A DNA stretch of 64,000 nucleotides from Bordetella ansorpii. Its GTDB lineage: Bacteria; Pseudomonadota; Gammaproteobacteria; Burkholderiales; Burkholderiaceae_B. The DNA is taken from NCBI RefSeq assembly GCF_900078705.1, contig NZ_FKIF01000009.1, positions 326,507-390,506 of the forward strand, given 5' to 3'. Below, piece after piece: positions 26,001-34,526 of this stretch. Below the pieces are notes generated by a model, which was given only the letters and a program-made list of their open reading frames with translations, was not told where the DNA came from and ran no database searches. The position numbers and the translations under genes were made by a program. Each line of letters begins with the position of its first letter. Within the stretch, counting starts at the first letter, position 1.

Positions 26001-27259
26001 ACGGCCTGAAGGCCACGCAGGCGCTGTCGGGCGAGGTCGTCATGGAGCGCCTGGTGCAGGCGCTGATGAGCAACATCGTCACCCATGCCGGCGCGCAGTA
26101 TGGACTGCTGCTGCTGATCCGGCCCCAGGGACCCATGATCGAGGCATCGGCCCGCGTGCTGGGCGACGCGGTCTCGGTGCATCTGGGCGGCGGCGCGCCG
26201 ACCGAGCACGCGCTGCCCCTGTCGGTACTGCGCAGCGTGCTGCGCACCCGCCAGATGCTGGTCTTGAATGACGCCACCGTGCAGGCGCCCTCGCTGCAGG
26301 ACGTCACCGACGTGCCACGCCTGCTGCGATCGGTGCTATGCCTGCCGCTGTTGCGCGGCGCAGAACTGATCGGCGTCTTCTACCTCGAGAACAATGCCGC
26401 GGCCGGCGTGTTCGACGAGGCCCGCAGCGCCGCGCTGGAAGTGCTGGCGCCGCAGTTGGCCATCATGCTGCAGACCGCGCAGCTCTACGAACAGCTGCTG
26501 GCCGAGAACGACCGCCGCTCGCGCGCCGAACTGGACCTGCGCCGCGCCCGCGCCGACCTGGCGCGCACCTCTAACCTGACGGTCATGGGCAGCCTGGCCG
26601 CGTCGATCGCGCACGAGGTCAACCAGCCGCTGACGGCCATCGTGGCCTCGGTCGATGCCAGCGTGCGCTGGCTCAACCGCCCCGTGCCCGATCTGGCCGA
26701 AGCGTTGCAGGACATGCGGCACGTGAAGCAGAATGCCCTGCGCGCGGCGGACATCATCCGCGCGCTGCGCGCCCTGGCCAAGCAGGCGCCGGCCGTGCTG
26801 GCGCCGCTGCGTCCGGACGACATGCTGCGCGAAGTGCTGGACATGATCCGCTGGGACATCGATGCGCGCGGCGTGCGGCTGCATGCGCCGCTGCGGGCCG
26901 GCGTGGCCACGATAGGAGCCGACCGCATCCAGCTGCAGCAGGTCCTGCTGAACCTGATCACCAATGCCCTGGACGCGATGAACGACACGGCGCCGGTGCG
27001 CCGCGAGCTGGAGGTGGCGTCGGTACTGCGCGACGACCGCGTCGAGATCAGCGTGAAGGACCGCGGCCCCGGCATCGCCGCCGAAGCCCTGCCGCAGATA
27101 TTCGATGCGTTCTACACGACCAAGCCGCACGGCATGGGGATGGGGCTGGCGATCTGCCGGTCGATCATCGCGGCGCACGGCGGCACGCTGGAGGTGCGCG
27201 CCCGCGCCGGCGGCGGCAGCGCCTTCTGGTTCCGGCTGCCGGTGCTTGCCGAGGATTGA
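23042..27259 (+). CDS. Large ATPase-GAF-histidine kinase sensor
   Basis: 1405 residues, no transmembrane helix, so cytosolic. It starts with an ORC/AAA-type ATPase: Walker A GPGGSGKS at residues 50-57 and Walker B LVMLLDDLQWAD near 176. A long TPR-like helical middle follows. A GAF domain occupies about residues 1005-1155 (LMSNIVTHAGAQYGLLLLIRP, LIGVFYLENN). Then come a HisKA domain with phospho-acceptor His1191 in SIAHEVNQPLTAI and a HATPase domain (LINLITNALDA-like LLNLITNALDAMN, DRGPGIAAEALPQIFDAFYTTK, GMGLAICRSII). It resembles the STPK-ATPase-GAF-HK multidomain family but lacks the N-terminal Ser/Thr kinase. It ends 11 bases from a convergent FixJ-type regulator, its likely partner. Confidence 0.85.
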   Translation: MMLPLPLEYLSSEPVAPSALYGREGALRQLGEALRRVRTQGDAELVLICGPGGSGKSALVDALARANGDARYVAGKSDLQQREIPYASLAQALRNLVRHALIQPKARREALRQAWLAALDGRGRALAEIVPEALQVLGAAAPLPQTPAQQAQQRAQDAVLATLGVFASADAPLVMLLDDLQWADGSTLAFVRAFIARAPRHVLLLAAYRDDIDPQSCLGWLDHAHRTHALPITRVSLGPLDEASLRSMVAAQLQATPAQIAPLAQALQGVTGGNPFFARQLLATLLEDGVLRPGDDGWTWDEPALAENYPDSVTRLMAQRFARLPQAGTTLMGHLACVGQHACTRLLARIARCSDADVDAGLAPLVRAGLLVHAQAGYAFLHDRVLEAAYAMVPPESRPARHAHIASVLISLYGDRLAEHAFDICNQIEQSSGHDPKGAQRVAFAQALVAAARRAKNAAALPQAARHAEAALALMQSHWWKEHERLAYEASLLNCECLMAQPDMARAEREIDSLLARPLPVLDRAAAYRLKAAVQTVQSDYESAIATALAGLATLDIHLPRGAGPDDLRHAYEAVKRARGSRSIAELAQVPATGDRRIQAAMGLLSTLFASRFVSDGLSFLHLAKMVELTLEEGATPESPYGLAWFGVFAAGLYGEYEDGLAYGRAALDMIERRGYETERIGALVAVDQVSPWNQPLWFALEHARRAVRQGRASGDVGMACYAGIHIVCDLLAMGEQLRLVDEEIEHGLALARRVRYRDVEDILRGQQEFVRRLRGEAAGEPVAPLARRLRDSGSQLTRFWMALYDGMSRAYLGEWNEALDSLQIAHGLAGMAPAHINGADCKLFLGLALARTAGEPAGRLQAVAACRAPFERWADINPLTFRSKLLLLDAELARLRGEPLAALALYEQAAQAGKVAGFPQDQALAHEFAAQLCNQHGLRTAGGQHLHAAVLHYRHWGAARKVALLARIQPELLADATRGRAADWENGLKATQALSGEVVMERLVQALMSNIVTHAGAQYGLLLLIRPQGPMIEASARVLGDAVSVHLGGGAPTEHALPLSVLRSVLRTRQMLVLNDATVQAPSLQDVTDVPRLLRSVLCLPLLRGAELIGVFYLENNAAAGVFDEARSAALEVLAPQLAIMLQTAQLYEQLLAENDRRSRAELDLRRARADLARTSNLTVMGSLAASIAHEVNQPLTAIVASVDASVRWLNRPVPDLAEALQDMRHVKQNALRAADIIRALRALAKQAPAVLAPLRPDDMLREVLDMIRWDIDARGVRLHAPLRAGVATIGADRIQLQQVLLNLITNALDAMNDTAPVRRELEVASVLRDDRVEISVKDRGPGIAAEALPQIFDAFYTTKPHGMGMGLAICRSIIAAHGGTLEVRARAGGGSAFWFRLPVLAED

Positions 27260-27270
27260 GCGGGGCGGGC

Positions 27271-27927
27271 TCAACCCGCCGCGCGCACGCCCAACTGCTG
27301 GGCCATCATCACCAGGTCGGCGAAGGTGCGCGCCTTCATCTTGCGCATGGCCTGGCCGCGATGGATCTTGACGGTGACTTCGCTGATGCCGATCTCGCCC
27401 GCGATCTGCTTGTTCAAGAGGCCGCGCACGGCCAGGCCCATGACCTCGGCCTCGCGCGCCGTCAGGCTCTGGTAGCAGGCGCGCAGTTCGTCCAACCGGC
27501 GCGAATCGTCGCGCCGCGCGCGCGATTTGTCCAGCGCGGCGGACACCGCGTCCAGCAGGTCCTGGTCGCGGAACGGCTTGGTGATGAAGTCTTCGGCGCC
27601 GGCTTTCATGGCCGTGACGGTCATGGCGATGTCGCCGAACCCTGTCATGAAGATGATGGGCACCTGCACGCCCTGCTGCGCCAGCCTGGCCTGCAGATCG
27701 AGGCCGCTGGGGCCGCGCAGCCGCACGTCCAGCACCAGGCAGCACGGCGAATCGGGCAGGCCATCGGCCAGCAGGTCGGCCGCCGAGCCATATAGCCGCA
27801 CGGCCATGCCGACCGAGCGGAACAGGCTGCCCAGCGCCTGCCGCAGCGCCTGATCGTCGTCCACGACCAGCACGACGGCGTCGTCATGGGGGGGCGTTTC
27901 CAGGGTTTGCAGTGTCGCGGACGTCAC
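27271..27927 (-). CDS. FixJ/NarL-type response regulator
   Basis: 218 residues. The receiver domain has VVDDDQALRQAL, the phospho-acceptor Asp in LVLDVRLRGPSG and the Lys in FITKPF. The C-terminal LuxR-type helix-turn-helix reads LTAREAEVMGLAVRGLLNKQIAGEIGISEVTVKIHRGQAMRKM. It is convergent with the large sensor kinase and divergent, across about 400 bases, from the hydrolase operon at 28333. A dyad in that gap is repeated before the orphan receiver gene at 34126, suggesting both are targets. Confidence 0.9.
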   Translation of the reverse strand: MTSATLQTLETPPHDDAVVLVVDDDQALRQALGSLFRSVGMAVRLYGSAADLLADGLPDSPCCLVLDVRLRGPSGLDLQARLAQQGVQVPIIFMTGFGDIAMTVTAMKAGAEDFITKPFRDQDLLDAVSAALDKSRARRDDSRRLDELRACYQSLTAREAEVMGLAVRGLLNKQIAGEIGISEVTVKIHRGQAMRKMKARTFADLVMMAQQLGVRAAG

Positions 27928-28332
27928 GATGGTCTTTCCGCCTTGTATAGGAGTTCTGTCGAATCGGCACCCGTGACGAAGCGCCGGACCGCTCCGTCTG
28001 AGTATTCGGGGGCGATTATATAAGCGGCCCGCGGGGAATACCCTGCGTGAACCCTTGGTTACTCATACTTTCGGATGAGTCCGCGGGCTTCCTTCCCCTA
28101 CGCCGGGTCCCCGCGTTTCCTCCATGGCGCCCCACCCGCCCGCCGGGTCCGCCACGAACCCGCGGCATCGGCCGGCGCGGCGCACCGCCCAGGTAATACC
28201 AACGAACAATGGCCGCGGGCGGGACGCCTCTTTAGTCTTGCGCCAGTCGAGTCGCCAAGGCGCGTCGACGACTCCAACGCGCCGGCCCATCCCTGCCCGG
28301 CGCTTGCCAACATCCTTTCAGGAATCTGCGTC
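27928..28332. other. Divergent regulatory region between response regulator and hydrolase operon
   Basis: About 400 bases without a gene. It contains the dyad CATACTTTCGGATG at 28064-28077 (also readable as CTCAT/ATGAG arms at 28062-28079) and a TATATAA at 28017-28023. TTTAGTCTT around 28230 could serve as a -10 for the + strand operon. No further ORF with a ribosome site is visible. Confidence 0.45.
28064..28077. promoter_or_regulatory. CATAC-N4-GGATG dyad, candidate response-regulator site
   Basis: CATACTTTCGGATG resembles the perfect dyad CATACTTAGGTATG at 34011-34024 in 11 of 14 positions. Both precede genes that could belong to the regulon of the FixJ-type regulator at 27271-27927. Confidence 0.4.
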
Positions 28333-29031
28333 ATGTCCAATCCCAAGCTCGAAGTGCTGACCCCGCATAACAGCCAACTGATCATCATCGACCATCAGCC
28401 GCAAATGGCTTTCGGCGTGCAATCGCTGGACCGCCAGACGCTGAAGAACAACGTCGTGGGCCTGGCCAAGGCCGCCCGCGTCTTCAACGTGCCGACCGTC
28501 ATCACCTCGGTCGAAACGGAGTCGTTCTCGGGCTACACCTACCCGGAACTGCTGGACGTGTTCCCGCAGCACAAGGTGCTGGAGCGCACCTCGATGAATT
28601 CGTGGGACGACCAGAAAGTGCGCGACGCCCTGGCCGCCAACGGCCGCAAGAAGGTGGTCGTGGCCGGCCTGTGGACCGAAGTGTGCAACACCACCTTCGC
28701 CCTGTGCGCCATGCTGGAAGGCGAGTACGAAATCTACATGGTTGCCGACGCATCGGGCGGCACCACCAAGGACGCCCACGACTACGCCATGCAGCGCATG
28801 GTGCAGGCCGGCGTCGTGCCGGTGACGTGGCAGCAGGTGCTGCTGGAATGGCAGCGCGACTGGGCCCGCCGCGATTCGTACGACGCCGTCATGGCCATCG
28901 CCAAGGAACACTCGGGCGCCTATGGCATGGGCGTGGACTACGCCTACACGATGGTCCACAAGGCCAAGCAGCGCACCGCCACGGAGCACGAAGTCCTGGC
29001 GCCGGTGCACGCCCCCGTCATCGAGCGTTAA
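28333..29031 (+). CDS. Isochorismatase-family (cysteine hydrolase) protein
   Basis: 232 residues from the ATG at 28333. The catalytic triad pattern is visible: Asp in [13 protein letters not shown], a central segment TSMNSWDD, and the Cys in [16 protein letters not shown], close to the YcaC-like branch. It would hydrolyse an amide or similar bond in the cytosol; the physiological substrate is unknown. First gene of a same-strand run with an alpha/beta hydrolase, an amidohydrolase, an MFS transporter and a XapX protein, which together suggest uptake or export and breakdown of an amide-type compound. Confidence 0.85.
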   Translation: MSNPKLEVLTPHNSQLIIIDHQPQMAFGVQSLDRQTLKNNVVGLAKAARVFNVPTVITSVETESFSGYTYPELLDVFPQHKVLERTSMNSWDDQKVRDALAANGRKKVVVAGLWTEVCNTTFALCAMLEGEYEIYMVADASGGTTKDAHDYAMQRMVQAGVVPVTWQQVLLEWQRDWARRDSYDAVMAIAKEHSGAYGMGVDYAYTMVHKAKQRTATEHEVLAPVHAPVIER

Positions 29032-29081
29032 GCGGCGCGCGGGACGGCAACCTCAACCCTCACGAAGCGAAGACACCCACC

Positions 29082-30065
29082 ATGCATATCGAACCCGTCA
29101 CCCAGACTTCGAGCCCCTCGCGCCGCAAGCTGTTCGTCGCCAGCGCCACCTCGGTCGGCGCCGTCGCCGCCACGGCCATCGCCGGCACGGCCGCCCAGGC
29201 CTCCCAGAAGCACGAAGCCGGATCCGCCCAAGGCGGCCACGGCAACGCCTACGTCACGGCCAAGGACGGCACCCGGATCTTCTACAAGGACTGGGGCCGC
29301 GGTCGCCCGGTGGTGTTCTCGCATGGCTGGCCGCTGAATTCGGACGCCTGGGATTCGCAGTTGCTGTTCCTGGTGCAGAACGGCTTTCGCGTCATCGCCC
29401 ATGACCGGCGCGGCCACGGCCGTTCGGACCAGCCCGCGCACGGCAACGACATGGACACGTACGCCGATGACCTGGCCGCCGTGATCGAAGCCCTGGACCT
29501 GGAGGACGCCACGCTGGTCGGCCACTCCACGGGCGGCGGCGAGGTCGCGCACTACATCGGCCGCCACGGCACCAAACGTGTCGCCGGCGCCGTGCTGATC
29601 GGCGCGGTGCCTCCGCTCATGCTGAAGACCGCCGCCAACCCCGGCGGCCTGCCGATGGACGTGTTCGACGGCATCCGCAAGGGTGTGGCCGAGAACCGCT
29701 CGAAGTTCTACCAGGAACTGGCCGTGCCCTTCTTCGGCTTCAACCGCCCGGACGCCAAGAAAGAGCAGGCCACCATCGACGCCTTCTGGGCGCAGGGCAT
29801 GACCGGCGGCATCCTGGGCCAGTACCTCTGCATCCGCGAATTCTCTGAAGTCGACTACACGGCCGACCTGAAGAAGATCGACGTGCCCACGCTGATCCTG
29901 CACGGCGACGACGACCAGATCGTGCCGATCGCCGATTCGGCCGAACTGTCCGCCAAGCTGGTGAAGAACGCCACGCTGAAGGTCTACAAGGGCGCCTCGC
30001 ACGGCATGTGCGTGGTGAACGCCGACCAGGTCAACGCCGACCTGCTGGCCTTCCTGAAGCGCTGA
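29082..30065 (+). CDS. Tat-exported alpha/beta hydrolase, non-haem haloperoxidase type
   Basis: 327 residues. The N-terminus [23 protein letters not shown] is a twin-arginine signal, so the enzyme acts outside the membrane. The alpha/beta fold shows [12 protein letters not shown] (oxyanion loop), the nucleophile elbow GHSTGGG (Ser), [11 protein letters not shown] (Asp) and GASHGM (His), the arrangement of non-haem chloroperoxidase-like esterases. It is 50 bases after the isochorismatase-family gene and followed by a strong terminator, so the two may form their own unit. Confidence 0.85.
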   Translation: MHIEPVTQTSSPSRRKLFVASATSVGAVAATAIAGTAAQASQKHEAGSAQGGHGNAYVTAKDGTRIFYKDWGRGRPVVFSHGWPLNSDAWDSQLLFLVQNGFRVIAHDRRGHGRSDQPAHGNDMDTYADDLAAVIEALDLEDATLVGHSTGGGEVAHYIGRHGTKRVAGAVLIGAVPPLMLKTAANPGGLPMDVFDGIRKGVAENRSKFYQELAVPFFGFNRPDAKKEQATIDAFWAQGMTGGILGQYLCIREFSEVDYTADLKKIDVPTLILHGDDDQIVPIADSAELSAKLVKNATLKVYKGASHGMCVVNADQVNADLLAFLKR

Positions 30066-30073
30066 TGCGCCCG

Positions 30074-30106
30074 AAGGCGCGCGCCGCAATGGCGCGCGCC
30101 TTTTTT
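30074..30106 (+). terminator. Rho-independent terminator
   Basis: GGCGCGCGCC (30076-30085) and its copy (30091-30100) pair across GCAAT, extended by AA/TT, and run into six T residues. It ends the isochorismatase/alpha-beta hydrolase transcript. Confidence 0.85.
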
Positions 30107-30153
30107 CATTTCGGCCGCGCGCTCCGGCGTGGCCCCGTATCGAGAGCCACGCC

Positions 30154-32022
30154 ATGAACGCCCCCTCCACCCCCGATCTCATCCTCTTCAACGGCAAGTT
30201 CACCACCCTGGACCGCAGCCGCCCCGAAGCCAGCGCCGTCGCCATCCTGGAAGGCCGCTTCAGCGCCGTGGGCGACCGCGACGACATCATGAAGCTGGCG
30301 GGCCCCGCCACGCGCGTCATCGACCTGCGGGGCCGGCGCGCCATCCCGGGCCTGATCGACAGCCACATGCACATCATCCGCGGCGGGCTGAACTACAACA
30401 TGGAGCTGCGCTGGGACGGCGTGCGTTCGCTGGCAGACGCCATGCGCATGCTCAAGGAGCAGGTGGACCGCACGCCCGCCCCGCAATGGGTGCGCATCGT
30501 CGGCGGCTTCACCGAGCACCAGTTCGCCGAGAAGCGCCTGCCCACGCTGGAAGAGATCAACGCGGTGGCGCCCGATACGCCCGTTTTCATCCTGCACCTG
30601 TACGACCGCGCCCTGCTGAACGCGGCCGCGCTGCGCGTGGTGGGCTACACCAAGGACACGCCCAATCCCCCCGGCGGCGAGATCGTGCGCGACGCGCAGG
30701 GCGATCCCACCGGCATGCTGGTGGCCAAGCCCAACGCCACCATCCTGTACGCCACGCTGTCCAAGGGTCCCAAGCTGCCCGCCGAATACCAGAAGAATTC
30801 CACGCGCCACTTCATGCGCGAAGTGAACCGCCTGGGCGTGACCGGCGTGATCGACGCGGGCGGCGGCTACCAGAACTATCCCGATGACTACCAGATCATC
30901 GAGGAACTGCACCGCGAAGGCCACCTGACGGTGCGCCTGGCCTACAACCTGTTCACGCAGAAGCCCAAGGAAGAACTGGCCGACTTCCAGAACTGGAGCA
31001 CCAAGGTGCGGCCGGGCCAGGGCGATGACATGTACCGCCACAACGGCGCCGGCGAAATGCTGGTGTACACGGCCGCCGACTTCGAGGATTTCCGCGTCGA
31101 GCGGCCCGACATGGCGCCCTCGATGGAAGCCGACCTGGAGCCCGTGATCCGCCTGCTGGCCGAGAAACGCTGGCCATGGCGCCTGCACGCCACTTATGAC
31201 GAAACCATCTCGCGCGCGCTGGACGTGTACGAGAAGGTGGCCCGCGACGTGCCGTTCGAGGGCCTGAACTGGTTCTTCGACCACGCCGAGACCATCTCGG
31301 ACCGCAACATCGACCGCATCGCCGCGCTGGGCGGCGGCATCGCCGTGCAGCATCGCATGGCCTACCAGGGCGAGTACTTCGTGGAACGCTACGGTTCGCG
31401 CGCCGCGCAAGCCACCCCGCCCATCCGCCGCATGCTGGAGCGCGGCGTGAAAGTCGGCGCGGGCACCGACGCCACGCGCGTGGCGTCGTACAACCCCTGG
31501 GTATCGCTGTACTGGCTGACCACCGGCAAGACGGTGGGCGGCATGCAGTTGTACCCGCAGGCCAACGTGCTGGACCGCGAGAGCGCGCTGCGCCTGTGGA
31601 CGGAAGCCAATACCTGGTTCTCGTCGGAAACCGGCAAGAAGGGCCGCATCGAGGCCGGCCAGCTGGCCGACCTGGCCGTGCTGTCGGCCGACTACTTTTC
31701 GGTGCCCGGCGACGACATCCAGGACATCACGTCGGTGCTGACCGTGCTGGGCGGCAAGGTGGTGCACGGCGACGGCGACTTCCGCGGCCTGGCGCCCGAA
31801 CTGCCGGCGGCGATGCCCGACTGGTCGCCCGTGCGCCACGTCGGCGGCTACCAGGCGCGCGCCACGCTGACCGAGCGTCGCAAGATGGCCCCGCTGTGCG
31901 CCTGCGCCAGTTCGTGCGGCGTGCACGGCCATGCGCACGCCGGCGCCTGGGGCGCCCCGGTGCCGACCTCGGAGGCCGGCAGCTTCTGGGGCTCGCTGGG
32001 CTGCTCGTGCTGGGCCTTCTGA
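30154..32022 (+). CDS. YtcJ-like amidohydrolase with cysteine-rich C-terminal tail
   Basis: 622 residues, amidohydrolase family 3. The metal site begins at GLIDSHMHIIRGG (HxH); later segments include LHLYDRALLNAAALR, FDHAETISDRNIDRI and GAGTDATRVASYNPW with the final metal Asp. The last ~45 residues are unusual: CACASSCGVHGHAH and, at the very end, GSLGCSCWAF give five cysteines and several histidines that could bind a metal. Cytosolic, no signal peptide. The start codon lies at the foot of a 7-bp stem (30126-30153) with the GAGAG ribosome site in the loop. It follows the terminator of the hydrolase pair and precedes an MFS gene. Confidence 0.8.
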   Translation: MNAPSTPDLILFNGKFTTLDRSRPEASAVAILEGRFSAVGDRDDIMKLAGPATRVIDLRGRRAIPGLIDSHMHIIRGGLNYNMELRWDGVRSLADAMRMLKEQVDRTPAPQWVRIVGGFTEHQFAEKRLPTLEEINAVAPDTPVFILHLYDRALLNAAALRVVGYTKDTPNPPGGEIVRDAQGDPTGMLVAKPNATILYATLSKGPKLPAEYQKNSTRHFMREVNRLGVTGVIDAGGGYQNYPDDYQIIEELHREGHLTVRLAYNLFTQKPKEELADFQNWSTKVRPGQGDDMYRHNGAGEMLVYTAADFEDFRVERPDMAPSMEADLEPVIRLLAEKRWPWRLHATYDETISRALDVYEKVARDVPFEGLNWFFDHAETISDRNIDRIAALGGGIAVQHRMAYQGEYFVERYGSRAAQATPPIRRMLERGVKVGAGTDATRVASYNPWVSLYWLTTGKTVGGMQLYPQANVLDRESALRLWTEANTWFSSETGKKGRIEAGQLADLAVLSADYFSVPGDDIQDITSVLTVLGGKVVHGDGDFRGLAPELPAAMPDWSPVRHVGGYQARATLTERRKMAPLCACASSCGVHGHAHAGAWGAPVPTSEAGSFWGSLGCSCWAF

Positions 32023-32065
32023 CTGCCGCGACGCGGACCTTCCTTTCCTGCGGAGACCCCGAACA

Positions 32066-33676
32066 ATGAGCACGACCTCCTCCCCGCCGGCGGCGGCGCC
32101 CAAGCCGTTCGCCGCGCTGGGGCACGTCACCTTCGCCGTACTGTGGGTGGCCACCATCCTGGGCAACATCGGCGGCTTCATGCGCGACGTGGCCAATGCC
32201 TGGCTCGCCACCGAACTGTCGAGTTCGCCCGCGGCCGTGGCGGCGATCCAGGCCGCGGCCACGCTGCCCGTCTTCCTGCTGGCCATTCCCGCCGGCGTAC
32301 TGTCGGACATCCTGGACCGCCGCAAACTGCTGATCGTGATCCAGTTCGGCCTGGGGCTGGTCAGCGGCACGCTGATGCTGCTGGCCTGGCACGACGCGCT
32401 GACGATCGAGATCCTGATCGGCATGGCGGCACTGGGCGGCATCGGCGCCGCGCTGATGGGTCCGACCTGGCAGTCCATCGTGCCCGAGCTGGTGCCGCTG
32501 CGCGAGCTGCGCGGCGCCGTGGCGCTGAACTCGCTGGGCGTGAACATCTCGCGCGCCATCGGCCCGGCAGCCGGTGGCCTGCTGCTGGCCAGCTTCGGCG
32601 CGGCGGCGACTTATGCGATGGATTTCATCAGCTACCTCATCGTGATCGGCGCGCTGGTCTGGTGGCGGCGCGTGCCGCGCGCCAGCGATCCCCTGCGCGA
32701 GCACTTCTTCAGCGCCTTGCGGGCCGGCCTGCGCTATACGCGGGCGCACAGCAAGCTGCACGTGGTGCTGGTGCGCGCGGGCGTGTACTTCGTATCGGGC
32801 AGCGCCGTCTGGGCCCTGCTGCCGCTGGTGGCCAAGCAACTGCTGCACGGCGACGCCGGCCTGTACGGCATGCTGCTGGGCATGGTGGGCGCGGGCGCCA
32901 TCCTGGGCGCGCTGGCGCTGCCGAAGCTGCAAGGCGTGCTGAACGCCGACCGCCTGATCCTGGCCGCGGCCATCGCCACGGCCGCGGCGATGGCCGTGCT
33001 CAGCCGCTCCCCGCCCCTGTGGCTGGCGGCCCCCTTCCTGGTGCTGCTGGGCATGGCCTGGATCACGGCGCTGACCACGCTGGGCAGCACGGCGCAGGCC
33101 ATCCTGCCCGACTGGGTGCGTGGCCGGGCGTTGTCCGTCTACCAGATGGTGTTCAACGGCGCCCTGGCCGGCGGCAGCCTGCTGTGGGGCGCCGTGGCGC
33201 AGGAGATGGGCGTGGCCCACGGCCTGCTGGTGTCGGCGGGCGTGCTGGTGGCCACCTCGCTGCTGGTGCACCGCGTGGCGCTGCCGCGCGGCGAGGAAGA
33301 CCTGCAGCCGGCCCAGCCCTGGCCCGATCCGCAGGTGGCCGCGGTGGTCGAGCACGACCGCAGCCCGGTGCTGATCCAGATCGAGTACCGCGTGAAGCAG
33401 GAAGACCGCCAGGAATTCCTGCGCGCGGTGCGCCGCCTGTCCGAGGAGCGCCTGCGCGACGGCGCCTTCAACTGGGGCGTGATGGAAGACTCCGCCGATC
33501 CCCAGCGGCTGGTGGAGTGGTTCATGGTGGAATCCTGGGCCGAGCACATGCGCCAGCACCGCCGCGTCCACAACGCGGACGCGGACCTGCAACGCGAACT
33601 GCTGCGTTTCCACCAGGGCGATACGCCGCCGCAAGTCCAGCACCTGCTGGGCATGAAGTTACCCCCGCTGCACTGA
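32066..33676 (+). CDS. MFS_3 family (EntS-like) transporter with C-terminal soluble domain
   Basis: 536 residues. About 12 membrane helices; the loop 2-3 motif is GVLSDILDRRKLL, and ALMGPTWQSIVPELVPLRELRGAVALNSLGVN is characteristic of the MFS_3 family. The last ~90 residues (VLIQIEYRVKQEDRQEFLRAVRRL ... EWFMVESWAEHMRQHRR) form a dimeric ferredoxin-like (ABM-type) domain seen in several members. It probably exports a small molecule related to the hydrolases encoded upstream. It begins 43 bases after the amidohydrolase gene. Confidence 0.82.
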   Translation: MSTTSSPPAAAPKPFAALGHVTFAVLWVATILGNIGGFMRDVANAWLATELSSSPAAVAAIQAAATLPVFLLAIPAGVLSDILDRRKLLIVIQFGLGLVSGTLMLLAWHDALTIEILIGMAALGGIGAALMGPTWQSIVPELVPLRELRGAVALNSLGVNISRAIGPAAGGLLLASFGAAATYAMDFISYLIVIGALVWWRRVPRASDPLREHFFSALRAGLRYTRAHSKLHVVLVRAGVYFVSGSAVWALLPLVAKQLLHGDAGLYGMLLGMVGAGAILGALALPKLQGVLNADRLILAAAIATAAAMAVLSRSPPLWLAAPFLVLLGMAWITALTTLGSTAQAILPDWVRGRALSVYQMVFNGALAGGSLLWGAVAQEMGVAHGLLVSAGVLVATSLLVHRVALPRGEEDLQPAQPWPDPQVAAVVEHDRSPVLIQIEYRVKQEDRQEFLRAVRRLSEERLRDGAFNWGVMEDSADPQRLVEWFMVESWAEHMRQHRRVHNADADLQRELLRFHQGDTPPQVQHLLGMKLPPLH

Positions 33677-33706
33677 TCCTCTCCTTCACACTCCGGAATC
33701 CGATCC

Positions 33707-33982
33707 ATGAAGCTCTATATCGTTTCCCTGGCCGCCGGCATCCTGGTCGGCATCATCTACGCGCTGCTGCAGGTCCGTTCCCCCGCGCCCCCCGTCGTGG
33801 CGCTGATCGGCCTCTTGGGCATGCTGATCGGCGAGCAGGTCGTGCCGCCGGCGCGGCGCCTGCTGTCCGGTGAGCCCGTGTCGGTGTCGTGGTTCAAGCA
33901 GGAATGCGTGCCGCACATCACGGGCGTGAACCATGCGCCCGAGCCGCACGCGCAGGACACGCAGCCTTCGCAGAAGACCTGA
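33707..33982 (+). CDS. XapX (DUF1427) small membrane protein
   Basis: 91 residues. Two membrane segments (about residues 4-20 and 28-47) with GILVGIIYALLQVRSPAPPVVALIGLLGMLIGEQ, the XapX/DUF1427 signature, followed by a hydrophilic His-rich tail. The family often occurs beside hydrolases and transporters of unknown substrate; its biochemical role is unknown. Last gene of the run, 30 bases after the MFS gene. Confidence 0.8.
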   Translation: MKLYIVSLAAGILVGIIYALLQVRSPAPPVVALIGLLGMLIGEQVVPPARRLLSGEPVSVSWFKQECVPHITGVNHAPEPHAQDTQPSQKT

Positions 33983-34010
33983 GCGGCTTTGCGCCCGGCC
34001 TGCGCGGCGC

Positions 34011-34024
34011 CATACTTAGGTATG
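34011..34024. promoter_or_regulatory. Perfect CATAC-TTAG-GTATG dyad
   Basis: Inverted arms of five bases around TTAG, about 100 bases before the orphan receiver gene. A variant lies before the hydrolase operon at 28064. The symmetry suits a dimeric LuxR/FixJ-type regulator. Confidence 0.45.
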
Positions 34025-34125
34025 GGTTCCGCCGCCGGGCCCCCGCGCTTATGCTGGAGCGGTATGCCGAGGCGGCCTTTCACGCCGGCGTATCCCCCGC
34101 GCCAGACAACGACAAGGACAGTCGC

Positions 34126-34509
34126 GTGAGTGCCCCCCCTGTAATCGCCATCGTCGACGACGACGCCTCCGTCCGGACCGCCCTGGGCCGCCTGCTGCGT
34201 TCGATCGATCTGGAGGTGCGGCTGTACGACCGCGGGCAGGCGCTGCTGGACGACATCGACACGGCCGCGCCGGATTGCGTGGTCACCGACATCCGCATGC
34301 CGGGCCTGAGCGGCTTCGACCTGTGCGCGGCCTTGCGGCGCCGCGGGATGGAGGTCCCCGTCATCTTCATGACGGCCTATGTGCAGGAAGGCTTCGCGCA
34401 GCGCGCCAGCGAGGCGCGAGCCACCTGCTTCATCCAGAAGCCGTTCGCCGGTGCCGAGCTGATCGCCTGTATCGCGAACGCGCTGGGCGACGGCGCCGCC
34501 CACCTGTAG
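34126..34509 (+). CDS. Single-domain response regulator (receiver only)
   Basis: 127 residues starting at GTG 34126, which has AAGGA seven bases upstream; an ATG at 34051 would add 25 unconserved residues. All receiver landmarks are present: VDDDAS, phospho-acceptor Asp in VTDIRMPGLSG, Thr in IFMTAY and Lys in CFIQKPF. There is no output domain, so it probably works by phosphotransfer or protein binding. No kinase is adjacent; the nearest is the large sensor at 23042-27259. Its promoter carries the same dyad type as the hydrolase operon. Confidence 0.8.
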   Translation: MSAPPVIAIVDDDASVRTALGRLLRSIDLEVRLYDRGQALLDDIDTAAPDCVVTDIRMPGLSGFDLCAALRRRGMEVPVIFMTAYVQEGFAQRASEARATCFIQKPFAGAELIACIANALGDGAAHL

Positions 34510-34526
34510 CGCCGCTGCCGAAGGCG

